Assembly: GCA_039707465.1 (NCBI GenBank)
Contig: CM077643.1
Coordinates: 373,470,419-373,534,418 of the forward strand
Direction: 5' to 3'
Length of the DNA: 64,000 nt
Source of the DNA: Rhabdophis nuchalis
Lineage: Eukaryota > Chordata > Lepidosauria > Squamata > Natricidae
In this document: positions 46,738 to 57,862 of the stretch, piece after piece
How positions within the stretch are numbered: position 1 is the stretch's first letter
Layout: every line of letters starts with the position of its first letter
Notes under the pieces: model-generated
What the model was told of the DNA's origin: nothing
The model's input: only the letters and a program-made list of their open reading frames with translations
Databases searched by the model: none
Position numbers and translations under genes: made by a program

Positions 46738-48261
46738 ATAGGGGGCTGGTGTCAAACTTGCAGCATCACGTTGCCATCATGTGACATTTTGTGATATTTT
46801 TTCCTGTTTGTAGAGCTGGGGTGGCTGTGGCCTGCAAGTGATGCATCCAGCTTGCAGGCCGCCAGTTTGACCCCCTGGTATAGGGACTCTGCTTGAGCAG
46901 GAGATTGGACTAGAAGACCCCCAGTGTTGTTCTGCTCCAATGTCAAGTGCATAACAAACATCAGTGGAATGGTCTGAGAAGTCACATGACAAGAAGCTGT
47001 TTTTTAAATTTTCACGGCTTTTCCACCCAAAGCATGCCTGGATAATCAACAGGTATTTTTAAAAAAAAAAATCAGGACAAAATTGGATTACAAATTTGAG
47101 TGAGTGACAGAGTCCATTATCCTGGCTATGTTTTAGGTTTACAATTCTTCAGCTGCTGTGCATTTATTTCTTGTTTATTTTGAATTTCTATTTGTATATA
47201 TTGTATTAGTCCAATAGTGGGAGCTGCCCAGAGCCATGTATTGACATAGGTAGCTATATGAGTTTATCCCCTTTTGGCAAGCTCGTATGTACCCAAAGTC
47301 TGGGTGGCAGAGCAAGAAATATGAAAGGAGGCAAGTTGGAGTAAGTGCAAGTACTCTTGCTTTAATCAGAGCTGGAAAGTATCCCCCAAAATGTAGCATG
47401 GAAGTAATTAATTAATTCCCGCCATCTATAACTGATTTCTAGCATTTACTTTAGTAATAAGGTTAAATTTAGAGCAGCATATTACAACTTTAAGATGTAT
47501 GGACTCCATCTCCTAGAATTACGAGATAGCATGGTTGGCTGGGCATTTCTGTGAACCGAAGTCCACACATCTTAAAGTTGCCAATTTGTAAATGCTGGTT
47601 TAGACCTCCTGCCTGGAATTTTTCTTGGCTTACCTATTATGACACAGTAGAATTTAGAACTGGACTGATAGGCCTGGATAACATGTTGAATCCTTCCTAC
47701 AGGCTCCAATATCACTAAGCCCAGGAGTGGATTTGTTTTCCTTATTTCCTTCCAAGTATGCCTTTTAACTCCGTCAATTTTCCTTGATGCTTAGAACTCA
47801 AAACATCTCTTGCCTGTCCCTGCAGTAAAATTCTGAAATAAGGTGCTCGGCTTCAAATCTCAAGTTAAAATTGCATGAAACAGCTTAAAGTCATGCTTTT
47901 CTCCACACCTCTAATTTTCTATTGTTATTATTTTAGTCACTATACTTTAACCTATGAATCATATGTTGCTTTTTAGTTTAGCTGAAAGATCTAGTACAAC
48001 TGAAATTGTAATATAGCAGTTCTATACTTTTAGTAGTGTTATTTTTTTTAAATAAAGCAGTTAAAAATGTTGTTGCTGCCTAAAGTAGATATATTGGTCC
48101 ACATAGGGATTTTATTAGTTCAGAATTGCATTAAACAGAATAAATCCATCCACACATGAATATGTGACAATTAGCAGTGGTATTTACAAATGAATGGGCG
48201 TGATTTGCAAAATACAGTTATATCTCAAGCTGTTTGCACTAAACAAATATTCTTTTTAAAG
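46738..48261. other. Intergenic between defensin genes
   Basis: An old foldback element copy at about 47,470-47,600 ('tttaagatgtatggactcca' and its imperfect complement) is the only repeat I recognise. Confidence 0.4.
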
Positions 48262-48263
48262 TA

Positions 48264-48824
48264 CAGTGGTACCTCGGTTCACGAACGCCTCTGTTCACGA
48301 CCAATTCGGTTTACGAACAGAAAAGTTCCTCAAAATGTGCTCCGGTTCACGAACTCTGTTTCGGTTCACGAACGGAAAAGTTCATAAAAATATGGTCTGG
48401 TTCACGAACTCCGCTTCTGTTCACGAACTCCGCCTCGGTTCACGAACAGAAAAGTTCATAAAAATATGGTCTGGTTCACGAACTCCGCTTCTGTTCACGA
48501 ACTCCGCCTCGGTTCACGAACTCCGCCTTGGTTCACAACCAATTTGGTTCGCGACCAGAGTCAGTTCAAGAATTAAAACCAAAAGAAAGATCAGAACGGA
48601 TTAATTGGATTTACATTCAACCCTATGGGAAACTGTGCCTCTGTTCACGACCAATTCGGTTCGCGAACAGAGTCAGTTCAAGAATTACGACCAAAAAACA
48701 AGGTCAGAACGGATTAACCGGATTTACATTAAACCCTATGGGAAATTGTGCCTCGGTTCACGACCAATTCGGTTCGCGACCAGAGTCATTTCACGAATTA
48801 AGTTCGTGAACCGAGGTACCACTG
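48264..48824. mobile_element. Mariner/Tigger-like MITE made of iterated GTTCACGAA units
   Basis: The ends CAGTGGTACCTCGG and CCGAGGTACCACTG are inverted repeats flanked by TA (48,262-48,263 and 48,825-48,826), as expected for Tc1/mariner. The interior consists mostly of repeated 'ggttcacgaac' units at 15-35 base spacing, plus two copies of a block containing 'aaccctatgggaaa'. All frames in it are repeat artefacts. Confidence 0.85.
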
Positions 48825-49166
48825 TATGTGTTATTCCCTAATTGAAGCAGTTTCTCAACTTGCTTTATATATTATGTTTTCACTATTTTCATAATGTGTA
48901 TTATGCATTATAGTTGCCTTAAGAGGTCCTTTTGTAGGTAACACATGAAATACACGTATGCATTTCTGAACAGACTTTACTGCTCCAAGTCAATTTTTTC
49001 AAAGGCCTACCTAACATTTTGTAGTAATCAATACTAATGAAATAAGATTGCTTAGAAATGAGCAGTAACATTTTGGCTTCAGTCATCCAAATTCCTGTTG
49101 TAAAAGCATGTTTTGTTTTCAACTTTTAGATTCCAAAACTCTAATCAAGTAGAGAGACTGATAGCC

Positions 49167-49224
49167 ATGAGGATGATTTGCATATTCTTTGCCAGTGTCA
49201 TCTTGTCTTTCCTAGCCAGTTCAG
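49167..49224 (+). CDS. Beta-defensin 2 of this window, exon 1 (signal peptide)
   Basis: ATG in context ATAGCCATGA. It encodes MRMICIFFASVILSFLASS. Donor CAG|GTGAGC after 58 nt, phase 1. A pyrimidine-rich 'tcaacttttag' 30 bases upstream might be an acceptor for an untranslated exon. Confidence 0.88.
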
Positions 49225-49444
49225 GTGAGCAATATACCAATTGTACATTATTCTTTTCAAGAAACTCCTAACATTTCAGTCTACTACCTAGATGGTAATA
49301 AGGTTTAAGGAGGACAAGGAGGCTCCTCATATGAAATGCAACACAACCATAGTTTTCCCCAAAAACCTGGGATCATGAAGCAACATTTCCAACTCAGCCA
49401 CTTCCAAATGTATTGAAATTAAAGCTTTAAGAATTACCAGCTAA

Positions 49445-50335
49445 TTATCTTAGTGTTCTGGGAAAAAACTTGGGCCGAACTTTGAAATTTTCTTGCAATT
49501 TACTGTATCCTTCCTGTGATAGGATCTGAAATTTTCCTATACCATTTCTGTTTCCTTTGTGAAGAGAGAAGTAACTTTGCTTTTTTCAAATATTAGAGTA
49601 ATCTTTACATTTTTTTGTGTTGTTAAGTGGGCAATTAAGCAAATGGAGAGGGGAAAAATAGTAAACCTTTTGAATCAGGAAGGATGTAAACTTGAGCTAG
49701 GATATATGGTTTAAGTTTTATAAGTGTTAGGTTATATGACATGGTATTTAGATCTTAAGAATTATTTTCTATGTATTTTAATGTTCAACTAAAAGGGGGT
49801 GTTTATGTTGAGTTTGTTATAAGGTTTCTAATGGATTGATTATATACAGAATAAATATCAGATTAGGAAGTACTATGTAGCTTTTAGGTAAGGATGCTTT
49901 GATTAATAGGTGAATAGAGTAAATAATATTTGGGATGCTTGGAATTATTAGAGTGGTGTATAGCGGAAGTCAGGGGGGTGGGTTTGAATGGGAGGTGGGG
50001 GAGGGTTAGGGTGGAGGGCGGGGTAATATATATGTATGATTAATCTAGAGAGGGGAATAATGGGATACGCTTTTTTTTTTTAAAGAGAAATTTATATTAT
50101 GTTTTTTATATCTTTAATTAACTTAGAAGATTGTGTTATTGGGATATTAATATACTAAGAGAAACTTATATTGTGTCTGCTGGGAGGCGAGGGGGTATAA
50201 TATCTGAATGAGAAACTTATTTTAAGACGGGGTGAGGGGGGGTATAGTATTTGTATGTGATTTATATTACATGTCGGGGGGGGTAAAAAGGGGGAAAATC
50301 TGTGTGAATAAAACTTTTTCAATAAAATAAAATAA
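49445..50335 (+). mobile_element. L1-type 3' end with exact target duplication
   Basis: A 16-bp duplication AAGAATTACCAGCTAA (49,429-49,444 and 50,336-50,351) flanks 0.9 kb. The unit has G-rich stretches and ends 'aataaaactttttcaataaa', like the L1-type elements at 27.0 and 35.2 kb. No long frame is present. Confidence 0.75.
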
Positions 50336-50404
50336 AAGAATTACCAGCTAACATTAATGAATTGAGAGCCCTAGAAATACTGTATTACAAATTGGAATCA
50401 CACC

Positions 50405-50990
50405 TGACCCAATAGAATAGAATAGATAGAATAGAATTCTTTATTGGCCAAGTGTGATTGGACACACAAGGAATTTGTCTTTGGCGCACATGCTCTCAGT
50501 GTGCATAAAAAGTGAAGATATATTTGTCAAGAATCCTAAGGTACAACTCTTAATGATAGTTATAGGGTACAAATAGGCAATCAGGAAACAATATCAATAT
50601 CAATATCAATTGTAAGGACACAAGCAACAAAGTTACAGTCATGCAGTCATAAGTGGGAGGAGATGGGTGATGGGAACTATAAGAAGACTACTACTAATAG
50701 TAATGCAGCCTTATTGAATAGTTTGACAGTGTTGAGGAAATTAGTTGTTTAGCAGAGTGAAGACGTTCAGGAAAAAAATGTTCTTGTGTCTAGTTGTCTT
50801 GGTGTGCAACGCTCTATAGTGTTGTTTTGAGGATAGGAGTTGAAACAATTTATGTCCAGGATCCGGGGGTGGGTGGGAGGGTTGTAAATATTTTCACAGC
50901 CCTCTTTTTGGCTCATGCAGTGTACAGGTCCTCAATGGAAGGCAGGTTGGTCATAATTGTTTATTCTGCAGTTCTGATTGTAGTGTAGAA
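50405..50990 (-). mobile_element. Unnamed retroposon, antisense
   Basis: Begins with (AATAG)n and 'attctttattggccaagtgt', the reverse of the element end at 29,265-29,450. About 580 bases are present, mostly without open frames. Confidence 0.55.
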
Positions 50991-51464
50991 AGTTAGCACC
51001 AACTCTCCTAGAAGAATCAAATATTTTGAGAAATATTAAAAAGACAGCATATTATATTTCCCTAAAGTATAAATATGTTCTTGGAAAGCAGCCCCACCTT
51101 TCTTAATAGTCCCAGGAGGACTGGGCCAGCCTATCTACCAGACAAAAGACCTTCAGCTCCAGGGTGATGGGATTAGCCCTCACTCAAGATCCAAACCAGG
51201 ACAAAACCATTAAGACACAATAGAAATTACCCAACACCCTTTCAGGACACAGGCCTCTTCATTATATCATCACCCAGCAACTTCAACCAAACTTATCTCA
51301 GACAACCTCAGCTATGACCCCTGTAGAGTCTCATGGGGGTCTGATGGCAGTGAATAGAATACATTTTCTTGCACAGGAACAGGAAGCTCAAGTTCAAAGC
51401 CCAAGAGAAGGTATAAAAGTACCCTCTCTCAACTCCATGTGGTCAGCTGCACCAGGACCATGTG
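50991..51464. other. Defensin 2 intron, nothing recognised
   Basis: No repeat or exon identified. Confidence 0.35.
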
Positions 51465-51670
51465 CTTCAGTGGTGGTATGCTGCCATTTCGCACCAGTTC
51501 AGGTGAACCAGTAGTGGCAGCGGTGCAAGGCTCCGCCCACCCACCCTGACATCATCAAGAATCTTCTGTGCATGCGCAGAAGGTTTTGTGTATGCCCAGA
51601 AGTGCCGTGCATGAGCATGCAGTCCCGCTACCGAACCATAGTGAAGAAAATAGAATACCATCTCTGATGT
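51465..51670. mobile_element. hAT-type MITE
   Basis: From 'cagtggtggtatgctgccat' to 'agaataccatctctg', with the 'tctgtgcatgcgcagaaggt' core shared with 17,080-17,250 and 60,252-60,428. Confidence 0.6.
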
Positions 51671-51915
51671 GTTTGTTGGTTCTGCTCTATTAAACCATCT
51701 TTCCAATCAGCCTCCATGTTTCCAGTGTCTTTCTCCCCACTTGGAACTAAACCAGATGGATATTTCTTCCAATTCAAGAATACCATGGATGACTAGAAGA
51801 CCTCCAAGGTCCCTTCCAGCTCTATTCTGATTAAATTAAATTTGGGGAGGCATCATTCCAAGGACACTCCAAGAGAACAGTGATGACTGCTGGGAAGTTA
51901 TCTGACACAGATAAT

Positions 51916-54900
51916 ATTTAATAATAATAATAATTTAATACTTATAAACCGCACCCTCTCCCCACAGGGACTCGGGGCGGTGCACAGGAAGAATAAAAAA
52001 AAAACAATAACTATATACAACATTTCATATTAAAAATAGATTAAACAGCACCTGTGCTAAAATACCCGTTAAAACTAACTAAACTAAAAATCCCCAATAA
52101 ACCCAAAAACAGAGGAATAACTATCCCAGGCCGGCAAGGCAGAAGAAATGCGTTTTTAGTTTAAGACGGAAGGAGCGGAGGTCCGTGGTGGTCCTAATGT
52201 CGGGGGGGAGGTCGTTCCAGAGGGCTGGGCCCGCTACAGAGAGAGCCCTTCCCCTGGGTGTCGCCCGCTGACAGAGTCTAGTGGACGGCACCCGGAGAAG
52301 TCCCTCTCTGTGGGAGCGAATCGGCCGTGAGGATGTATGAGGCAGGATCCGATCCCGCAGGTAGCTAGGTCCCGAGCCATGGAGCGCTTTAAAGATGATA
52401 ATTAATACCTTGAAGCGCACCCGGAAGACAACAGGCAGCCAGTGCAGCTCGCGCAAGAGCGGTGTTACATGGGTATACCTTGTGGTACCCATAATTGCTC
52501 GCGCGGCTGCGTTCTGGACTAGCTGAAGTCTCCGGGTGCACCTCAAGGGAAGCCCCATGTAGAGAGAGTTACAATAGTCCAGTAGGGATGTCACGAGCGC
52601 GTGAGTGACTGTGCGAAGGGCGTCCCGATCCAATAGGGGGCGCAATTGGCGAACCAGGCGAACCTGGTAAAACGCCCTCCTGGCCACGGCTGTCACTTGA
52701 TCTTCCATGGACAGCCGGGTATCCAGGAGGACACCCAAATTGCGCGCCCCATCCACAGGGGCAAGATGTTCGCCCCCTATGGCCAGCGTTGGAGTGAGCT
52801 GGTTGAAACGGGCAGCCGGAAACCACAGCCACTCGGTCTTGGTCGGGTTGAGCCTGAGTCCGTTACTTCCCATCCAGATCCGCACGGCTTCCAGGCACTG
52901 GCACATCACCGCTACGGCATCATTGGGGTGGTTTGGGGTAGATATATACAGCTGGGTGTCGTCAGCGTAAAGGTGGTACTCTACCCCAAAACCACGGATG
53001 ATCTCACCCAGCGGCTTCATGTATGCATTAAACAGGAGAGGCGAGAGGACTGACCCCTGAGGCACCCCGCATGTGAGGGGTCTCGGGGTCAACCTCTGCT
53101 CTCCTGCCAACACAAATTGCGATCGGCCAGAGAGGTAGGAGGAGAACCACCGCAAAACGGTGCCTCCCACCCCCAACCCCCCCAGCCGATGCAATAGGAT
53201 ACCATGGTCGATGGTATCGAAAGCCGCCGAGAGGTCTAATAGGACCAGGATGGAGGGACACCCCCCATCTCTGGCCCTCCAGAGATCATCCACCAATGCG
53301 ACCAATGCCGTCTCGGTGCTATGCCCGGGCCGAAAGCCGGACTGGCGCGGGTCTAGATAATCAACTTCCTCCAGGTGACGGGGAAACTGTTGTGCCACCA
53401 CACTCTCAACAACCTTCGCCAAAAAGGGAAGGTTGGTGACTGGACGATAGTTGGTTAATAAAGCTGGATCCAAAGAGGGCTTCTTGAGGAGGGGCCTCAC
53501 CATCGCTTCTTTTAGGGAAGCAGGCAAGGAACCCTCACTTAAGGATGCGTTGACAACCTCTTGGAGCCAGCCTCGTGTCACCTCCCAGGATGCCAGTACA
53601 AGCCAGGAGGGACACGGGTCCAATAAACATGTGGTGGCTCGCAGTCGCCCACGTAACCTGTCCATATCCTCGGAAGTAACGGAGTCAAACTCCTCCCAAA
53701 CAAGATCTGTCTCGTGGCATCCCACTGGGCCATGAACGGGGGCTAACTCGTTCTGTATCTGAGCGATTTTCTCCTGCAGAAAAATCACAAATTCCTCTGC
53801 TCTACCCTGTAACGGGGCTTCCCGCACCCTCTGTTGAAGGAGGGAGCGGGTCACCCTAAACAGGGCGGCAGGGCGGTTGTCTGCGGATGCTATGAGAGTA
53901 GCACAATGATGACGTTTGGCTACTCTCAGCGCCACAATGTAAGTCCGTAAATGGGCTCTTACCTGTGTCCGGTCAGATTCAGAATGGGTAGACCTCCATC
54001 TTCCCTCTAGGCATCTCTTGCGGCGTTTCATCACCCGTAACTCCTCGGTAAACCAAGGAGCCAGGGTGTTTCGGCGCCGCAAGAGAGGCCGCAAGGGCGC
54101 GACCCGATCCAAGGCTCCCTTGGTCGCAATATTCCATGCGGCCACGAGGTCCTCCATCGGGGCACGGGTCAGGGGTACAGGAACTGGCCCAAGCGCCATT
54201 TGGAACCCATCCGGGTCCATCAGGCGCCTGGGGCGGAACCAGATTGGTAACTCAGGTTCCGCCTCCCCGCGGAGGGGAGCAGCGGTCGGAAAGTCGAGCT
54301 GGAGAAGTGTGTGGTCTGACCACGACAAGGGTGTGATGACTATATCCCCTATACCCAGATCACTCTTCCATTGGCCTGAGACAAAGATGAGATCCGGTGT
54401 ATGTCCACCCTCGTGAGTGGGGCCTTGAATTAGTTGGGTCAGGTCCATGGCCGTCATGGAAGCCATGAACTCCCGAGCTACCTCGGATGATTCGCCCACC
54501 GATGGCAGATTAAAGTCCCCCATGACTAAAAGTCTGGGGGTCTCAACTGCCACCGTAGCGATCACCTCCAGGAGCTCGGGCAGGGCTGCTGCTACATAGC
54601 GGGGAGCCAGGTATACAACCAGCAAGCCCAACTGCCTCCCTAGGCCCCACTTCACACAGAGGGACTCACAACCGGTAGTCTGTGGCACAATGGTCTCTCT
54701 CGGCTCAAGACCTTCCTTTACAATGACCGCTACCCCACCACCCCTACCTAGGGCCCGGGGCTGATGAAAAGCGTGGTAACCTGGTGGGCACATTTCAACG
54801 AGGGGGAGTCCTCCCTCGTGGCCCAACCAGGTCTCCGCAATTCCAGCCAGGTCCAGCTCCCCCTCTGACAGGAGGTCACTGATGAGGGGGGCTTTGTTGA

Positions 54901-55360
54901 CAACGGACCTGGCATTACAAAACATCAGCCGCAGGCCCTGGCTCTGTACTCCCGGACCACCTAGCTTGCGGGGGTTGTGGCACCCGACCGTTTTTAGCCA
55001 ACGGCTGCGTGCCACCAACCGGGAGGATGCAACTTGTCTCCCCTCGGCCCTGCCTCTCCCCACGACCCTCTGGATCGGTATGCCCTCAAATGGAACGACT
55101 TGTGTGTCCCCCCCCCCTATCGGCCTCCGCTTCCCTCCGTCGACTGCAAGCCTGGCCCTCTCTGTCTAATTGATTGTACCCTCCCTGGTACCCCCTAAAA
55201 TTGACAATAATTTACCCACTAAAAACCCCCTTAGGCCGCGCTTTGCCCGCCTCTTCAGATTAATGAATCCTTCATCGAGGCGGGCCCTCGATAGAGTAGA
55301 GGGCCAAACCTGCGAGAGCGGGGACTCTCGCAGCCGTAATAGGTCTAGTTTGGAGTACAT
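51916..55360 (-). mobile_element. CR1 (family A) with near-complete ORF2, antisense in a defensin intron
   Basis: The longest CR1 copy here. From the (AAT)n tail at the left it runs through the 3' UTR and a 980-codon ORF2 to about 270 bases of upstream sequence. ORF1 is absent, so the copy is 5' truncated upstream of ORF2. It lies opposite to the defensin gene and ends about 100 bases before its second exon. Confidence 0.88.
52121..55063 (-). CDS. CR1 ORF2: endonuclease plus reverse transcriptase, open
   Basis: 980 residues without a stop. An APE-type endonuclease occupies the first 260 residues: Asn50 in FCNARS, Glu77 in AETWLG, GDFN at 182-185 and SDH at 249-251. The reverse transcriptase spans roughly 500-800: Asp610 and Asp616 in LLDLSAAFD, GVPQGS at 666-671 and YADD at 699-702. 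A conserved CR1 C-terminal region follows. In the family the protein nicks DNA and primes reverse transcription at the target. All catalytic signatures are present, so this copy looks recently inserted. The start Met is uncertain. Confidence 0.88.
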   Translation of the reverse strand: MGRGRAEGRQVASSRLVARSRWLKTVGCHNPRKLGGPGVQSQGLRLMFCNARSVVNKAPLISDLLSEGELDLAGIAETWLGHEGGLPLVEMCPPGYHAFHQPRALGRGGGVAVIVKEGLEPRETIVPQTTGCESLCVKWGLGRQLGLLVVYLAPRYVAAALPELLEVIATVAVETPRLLVMGDFNLPSVGESSEVAREFMASMTAMDLTQLIQGPTHEGGHTPDLIFVSGQWKSDLGIGDIVITPLSWSDHTLLQLDFPTAAPLRGEAEPELPIWFRPRRLMDPDGFQMALGPVPVPLTRAPMEDLVAAWNIATKGALDRVAPLRPLLRRRNTLAPWFTEELRVMKRRKRCLEGRWRSTHSESDRTQVRAHLRTYIVALRVAKRHHCATLIASADNRPAALFRVTRSLLQQRVREAPLQGRAEEFVIFLQEKIAQIQNELAPVHGPVGCHETDLVWEEFDSVTSEDMDRLRGRLRATTCLLDPCPSWLVLASWEVTRGWLQEVVNASLSEGSLPASLKEAMVRPLLKKPSLDPALLTNYRPVTNLPFLAKVVESVVAQQFPRHLEEVDYLDPRQSGFRPGHSTETALVALVDDLWRARDGGCPSILVLLDLSAAFDTIDHGILLHRLGGLGVGGTVLRWFSSYLSGRSQFVLAGEQRLTPRPLTCGVPQGSVLSPLLFNAYMKPLGEIIRGFGVEYHLYADDTQLYISTPNHPNDAVAVMCQCLEAVRIWMGSNGLRLNPTKTEWLWFPAARFNQLTPTLAIGGEHLAPVDGARNLGVLLDTRLSMEDQVTAVARRAFYQVRLVRQLRPLLDRDALRTVTHALVTSLLDYCNSLYMGLPLRCTRRLQLVQNAAARAIMGTTRYTHVTPLLRELHWLPVVFRVRFKVLIIIFKALHGSGPSYLRDRILPHTSSRPIRSHREGLLRVPSTRLCQRATPRGRALSVAGPALWNDLPPDIRTTTDLRSFRLKLKTHFFCLAGLG

Positions 55361-55455
55361 TAAAATAAGCATAAATAATTAAATAGTTCAATAAATAATT
55401 ATAAATGAGTATAAAATGTAAGAGTGGAATACATTTGTGTTGTCTCTCCATGCAG

Positions 55456-55622
55456 GCAAAGGAGATTTTGTCACACTGGGCTGCCTTTTCCGAGGTGGAA
55501 CCTGTGAAACCAACAACTGCAGGGAAAATGAAGTACAGATTGGGAATTGCTCCAGGATTCAAAAAATATGTTGTAAGAAACCGAAACCAGCTCTACAGGA
55601 AACAGAAACCAGGAGGAATTAG
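55456..55622 (+). CDS. Beta-defensin 2 of this window, exon 2 (mature peptide)
   Basis: Acceptor CTCCATGCAG, phase 1, giving a 74-residue precursor. Cysteines are C-X6-C-X4-C-X9-C-X6-CC (GCLFRGGTC, NNC, QIGNC, KICC), the same spacing as defensin 1, so the two look like paralogues. After CC comes a tail KKPKPALQETETRRN of 15 residues. The mature net charge is about +4. The intron is 6.2 kb, compared with 1.3 kb for defensin 1 and 1.4 kb for defensin 3, because of retrotransposon insertions. An AATAAA lies at 56,268, far downstream. The gene looks intact. Confidence 0.9.
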
Positions 55623-56454
55623 CACTAGATCCATGAACAGATAGATAAGTGATGAGTTTGCTAATATGTTTTGGTACAGGTTTGTTTTGTGCCCACGCCA
55701 TTTTCTTTAAAAAGTTTGAAGATGTGACATTTGACTCTTCCTCCTTAAGATGTTTCTGGAGCAACCACATCCAGGTTGCAAAATAACTAGCAGATGACTG
55801 TGAATGGAGTTTTTGCACATTTTTACTACTATATGCAACCCTCTGGATTTTATAGCTAAATATTTTTGAGAAAGGATTTGAACATCTCTTTAATTTGTTC
55901 AGTAATGCATTGTATTTAAATTCCATCTCCTGCCTGCTTCCATAAGGAAAGGAAGAGGGAAAAATCATTGTGCATATATACCTAGTGAGCTGTCTTGGTA
56001 AGTGGAAGTTGAACCTCAATCCCCCTTCTGCAACTCAATATTTACTGACCTCACTATACTGACTCTCAACATACCTCTTGATTATTAATGTATTTCCTTC
56101 CAGACAGCACACACTCCATTCTTCCAACCCTCTGGATTTGTTCTTTGAGTAACTCCAGGATTCTGCCAGTCCTGTTGATTCTACTTTCAGATTACTGTTA
56201 CAAGATATGAGATGATATAATTTAAAACCTCATTGGCAGATTCTTATTTATTTTTTTAGAACTTCCTAATAAAAAATAATAAGAGTGGCTGGTACTGATC
56301 TGAACCCTCTTGATATACCCTACCAAGGGAATAAGAACTTAGATTTTTCTATCACTGATTAAGCCCAATCTGATGCCAAATCTCTATTTAAAAAGGAATT
56401 CATTGGGAAAATGTCTTCTCCTTTCCCTTCTAATCCACCAACATTTATCATCTG
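55623..56454. other. Probable 3' UTR and flank of beta-defensin 2
   Basis: AT-rich without frames. AATAAA at 56,268-56,273 is a candidate polyadenylation signal. Confidence 0.4.
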
Positions 56455-56690
56455 ATTTAGCAATAGCACTTACACTTGTATAGCACTTCAGAGTGCTTTA
56501 GAGCATTCTCTAAGATGTTTCTAGAATCAGTGTATTGCCTCCAACAATCTGGGTCCTTATTTTGCTAACCTTGGAAGGATGGAAAGCTGAGTCAACCTTG
56601 AGCCGGTGAGGATTCAAACTCTTGGCAATGAGCTGAATTAGCCTGCAATACTACATTCTAACTACTGTGCCACCATGGTTTCTTTATTCT
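56455..56690 (-). mobile_element. tRNA-derived SINE (second family), antisense
   Basis: 'agcaatagcacttacacttg' to 'actgtgccaccatgg'; same family as 20,972-21,205. Confidence 0.7.
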
Positions 56691-57124
56691 CTGTATCTTC
56701 CATATTTGTTTTATTTTATTTCATTCAATGTATACAGCCATCCATTTTTACATATATGACTGAGTGGTTCACAAGCTAAAACAAAACTAATAAAGCAACA
56801 AGTGGCAACAACCTAAGCAACATAAACAAATCTATATAAATAAAATTAAAAACAGTTAAAACAATTAACCATCTGTTTAAAGGTTCCTTCATTTTTTACT
56901 GCTGCCTGCCATATTGTAATTTATATTATTATTACTATTTCAGCTTTATTCGGTGATAATATTACCAGTGATTCAATGCATTCATCCTAATTTTTACACA
57001 GTAACCTTTATTTCAACGGTAAAGATAAAAAGCTCCTTTATGAACATGATAATTCAATGAAGCCTTGTATTTATATACATTTAAAAAAAAATCACCTACT
57101 GAAGACAAGCAAAACCATCTAGAA
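56691..57124. other. Intergenic, nothing recognised
   Basis: AT-rich unassigned sequence. Confidence 0.35.
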
Positions 57125-57691
57125 CAGTGGCCCCCAATCTTTTGAGCTCCAGGGACCAGTTCTGTAGAGAGATGTTTTTCCATGGACTGAAGGGGATGTG
57201 GTTTCATATGCTGCATGCATTCTGTGGATGGGGCTTCCCAGGGGTGGGTTTCAAATTTTTTAGAACCTACTCTGTAGGTGTGGCCTATTTTGTGGGCGTG
57301 GCTTGGCAGTCATGTGACAGGGTGGGAGTGGCCACCTTTTAAAATGTGGTGAAACTCATTTAACAACGCTCTTGCTTAGCAACCAAAATTTTGGACTCAA
57401 TTGTGATGATAAATTCTTTCTTTCTTTCTTTCTTTCTTTCCTTCCTTCCTTCCTTTTTTCCTTCCTTTCCTTTCCTTCCCGTTGGGTCACTGACAGTGGC
57501 GGGCCAGATTTACTTCCAGGTACGCCGGTGGAACCCCCTCTCACCGGTTCTCTAAATTTCACCAACCGGTTCTCGCGAGTAGGTGCGAACCTGCAGAAAC
57601 CCACCCCTGGGGCTTCCCTTATTTGCGTGGCCTGGTTTCCGGCATGCCACAGAAAGGTGCCAGTCCACCAACCGGGGATTGGGGATCCCTG
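57125..57691. mobile_element. hAT element carrying a nested hAT element
   Basis: Outer ends CAGTGGCCCCCAATC and GATTGGGGATCCCTG, flanked by ATCTAGAA and CTCTAGAA (7 of 8). A second element (CAGGGGTGGGTTTC to GAAACCCACCCCTG, about 57,239-57,608) sits inside with its own exact duplication GGGCTTCC. The inner one contains a (TTTC)n run at 57,414-57,478. Confidence 0.8.
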
Positions 57692-57862
57692 CTCTAGAAG
57701 TTCAGCACAACAAAGTAAAATCTGTACCAGACCAGACCAAAGGTTAGCAAATGCATAATGAGCCAGATATGAAAGCCCACATACAAGGTTTCCCATGTAG
57801 AATAGAAATTGCATGTAGACTTATATACTACTTCATAGCGCTTTGCTTTGCTTTGCTTTGCT

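Noticed and set aside
48264..48824. Possible CRISPR-like array of repeats and spacers
   Set aside because: Spacing is irregular, the units are partly palindromic extensions of transposon ends flanked by TA, and the host is a vertebrate.
48190..48841. Frames with repeated SRTEKF and VHELRLGS words
   Set aside because: They translate the iterated GTTCACGAA units of a mariner-like MITE; several frames are open at once because the repeat lacks stops.
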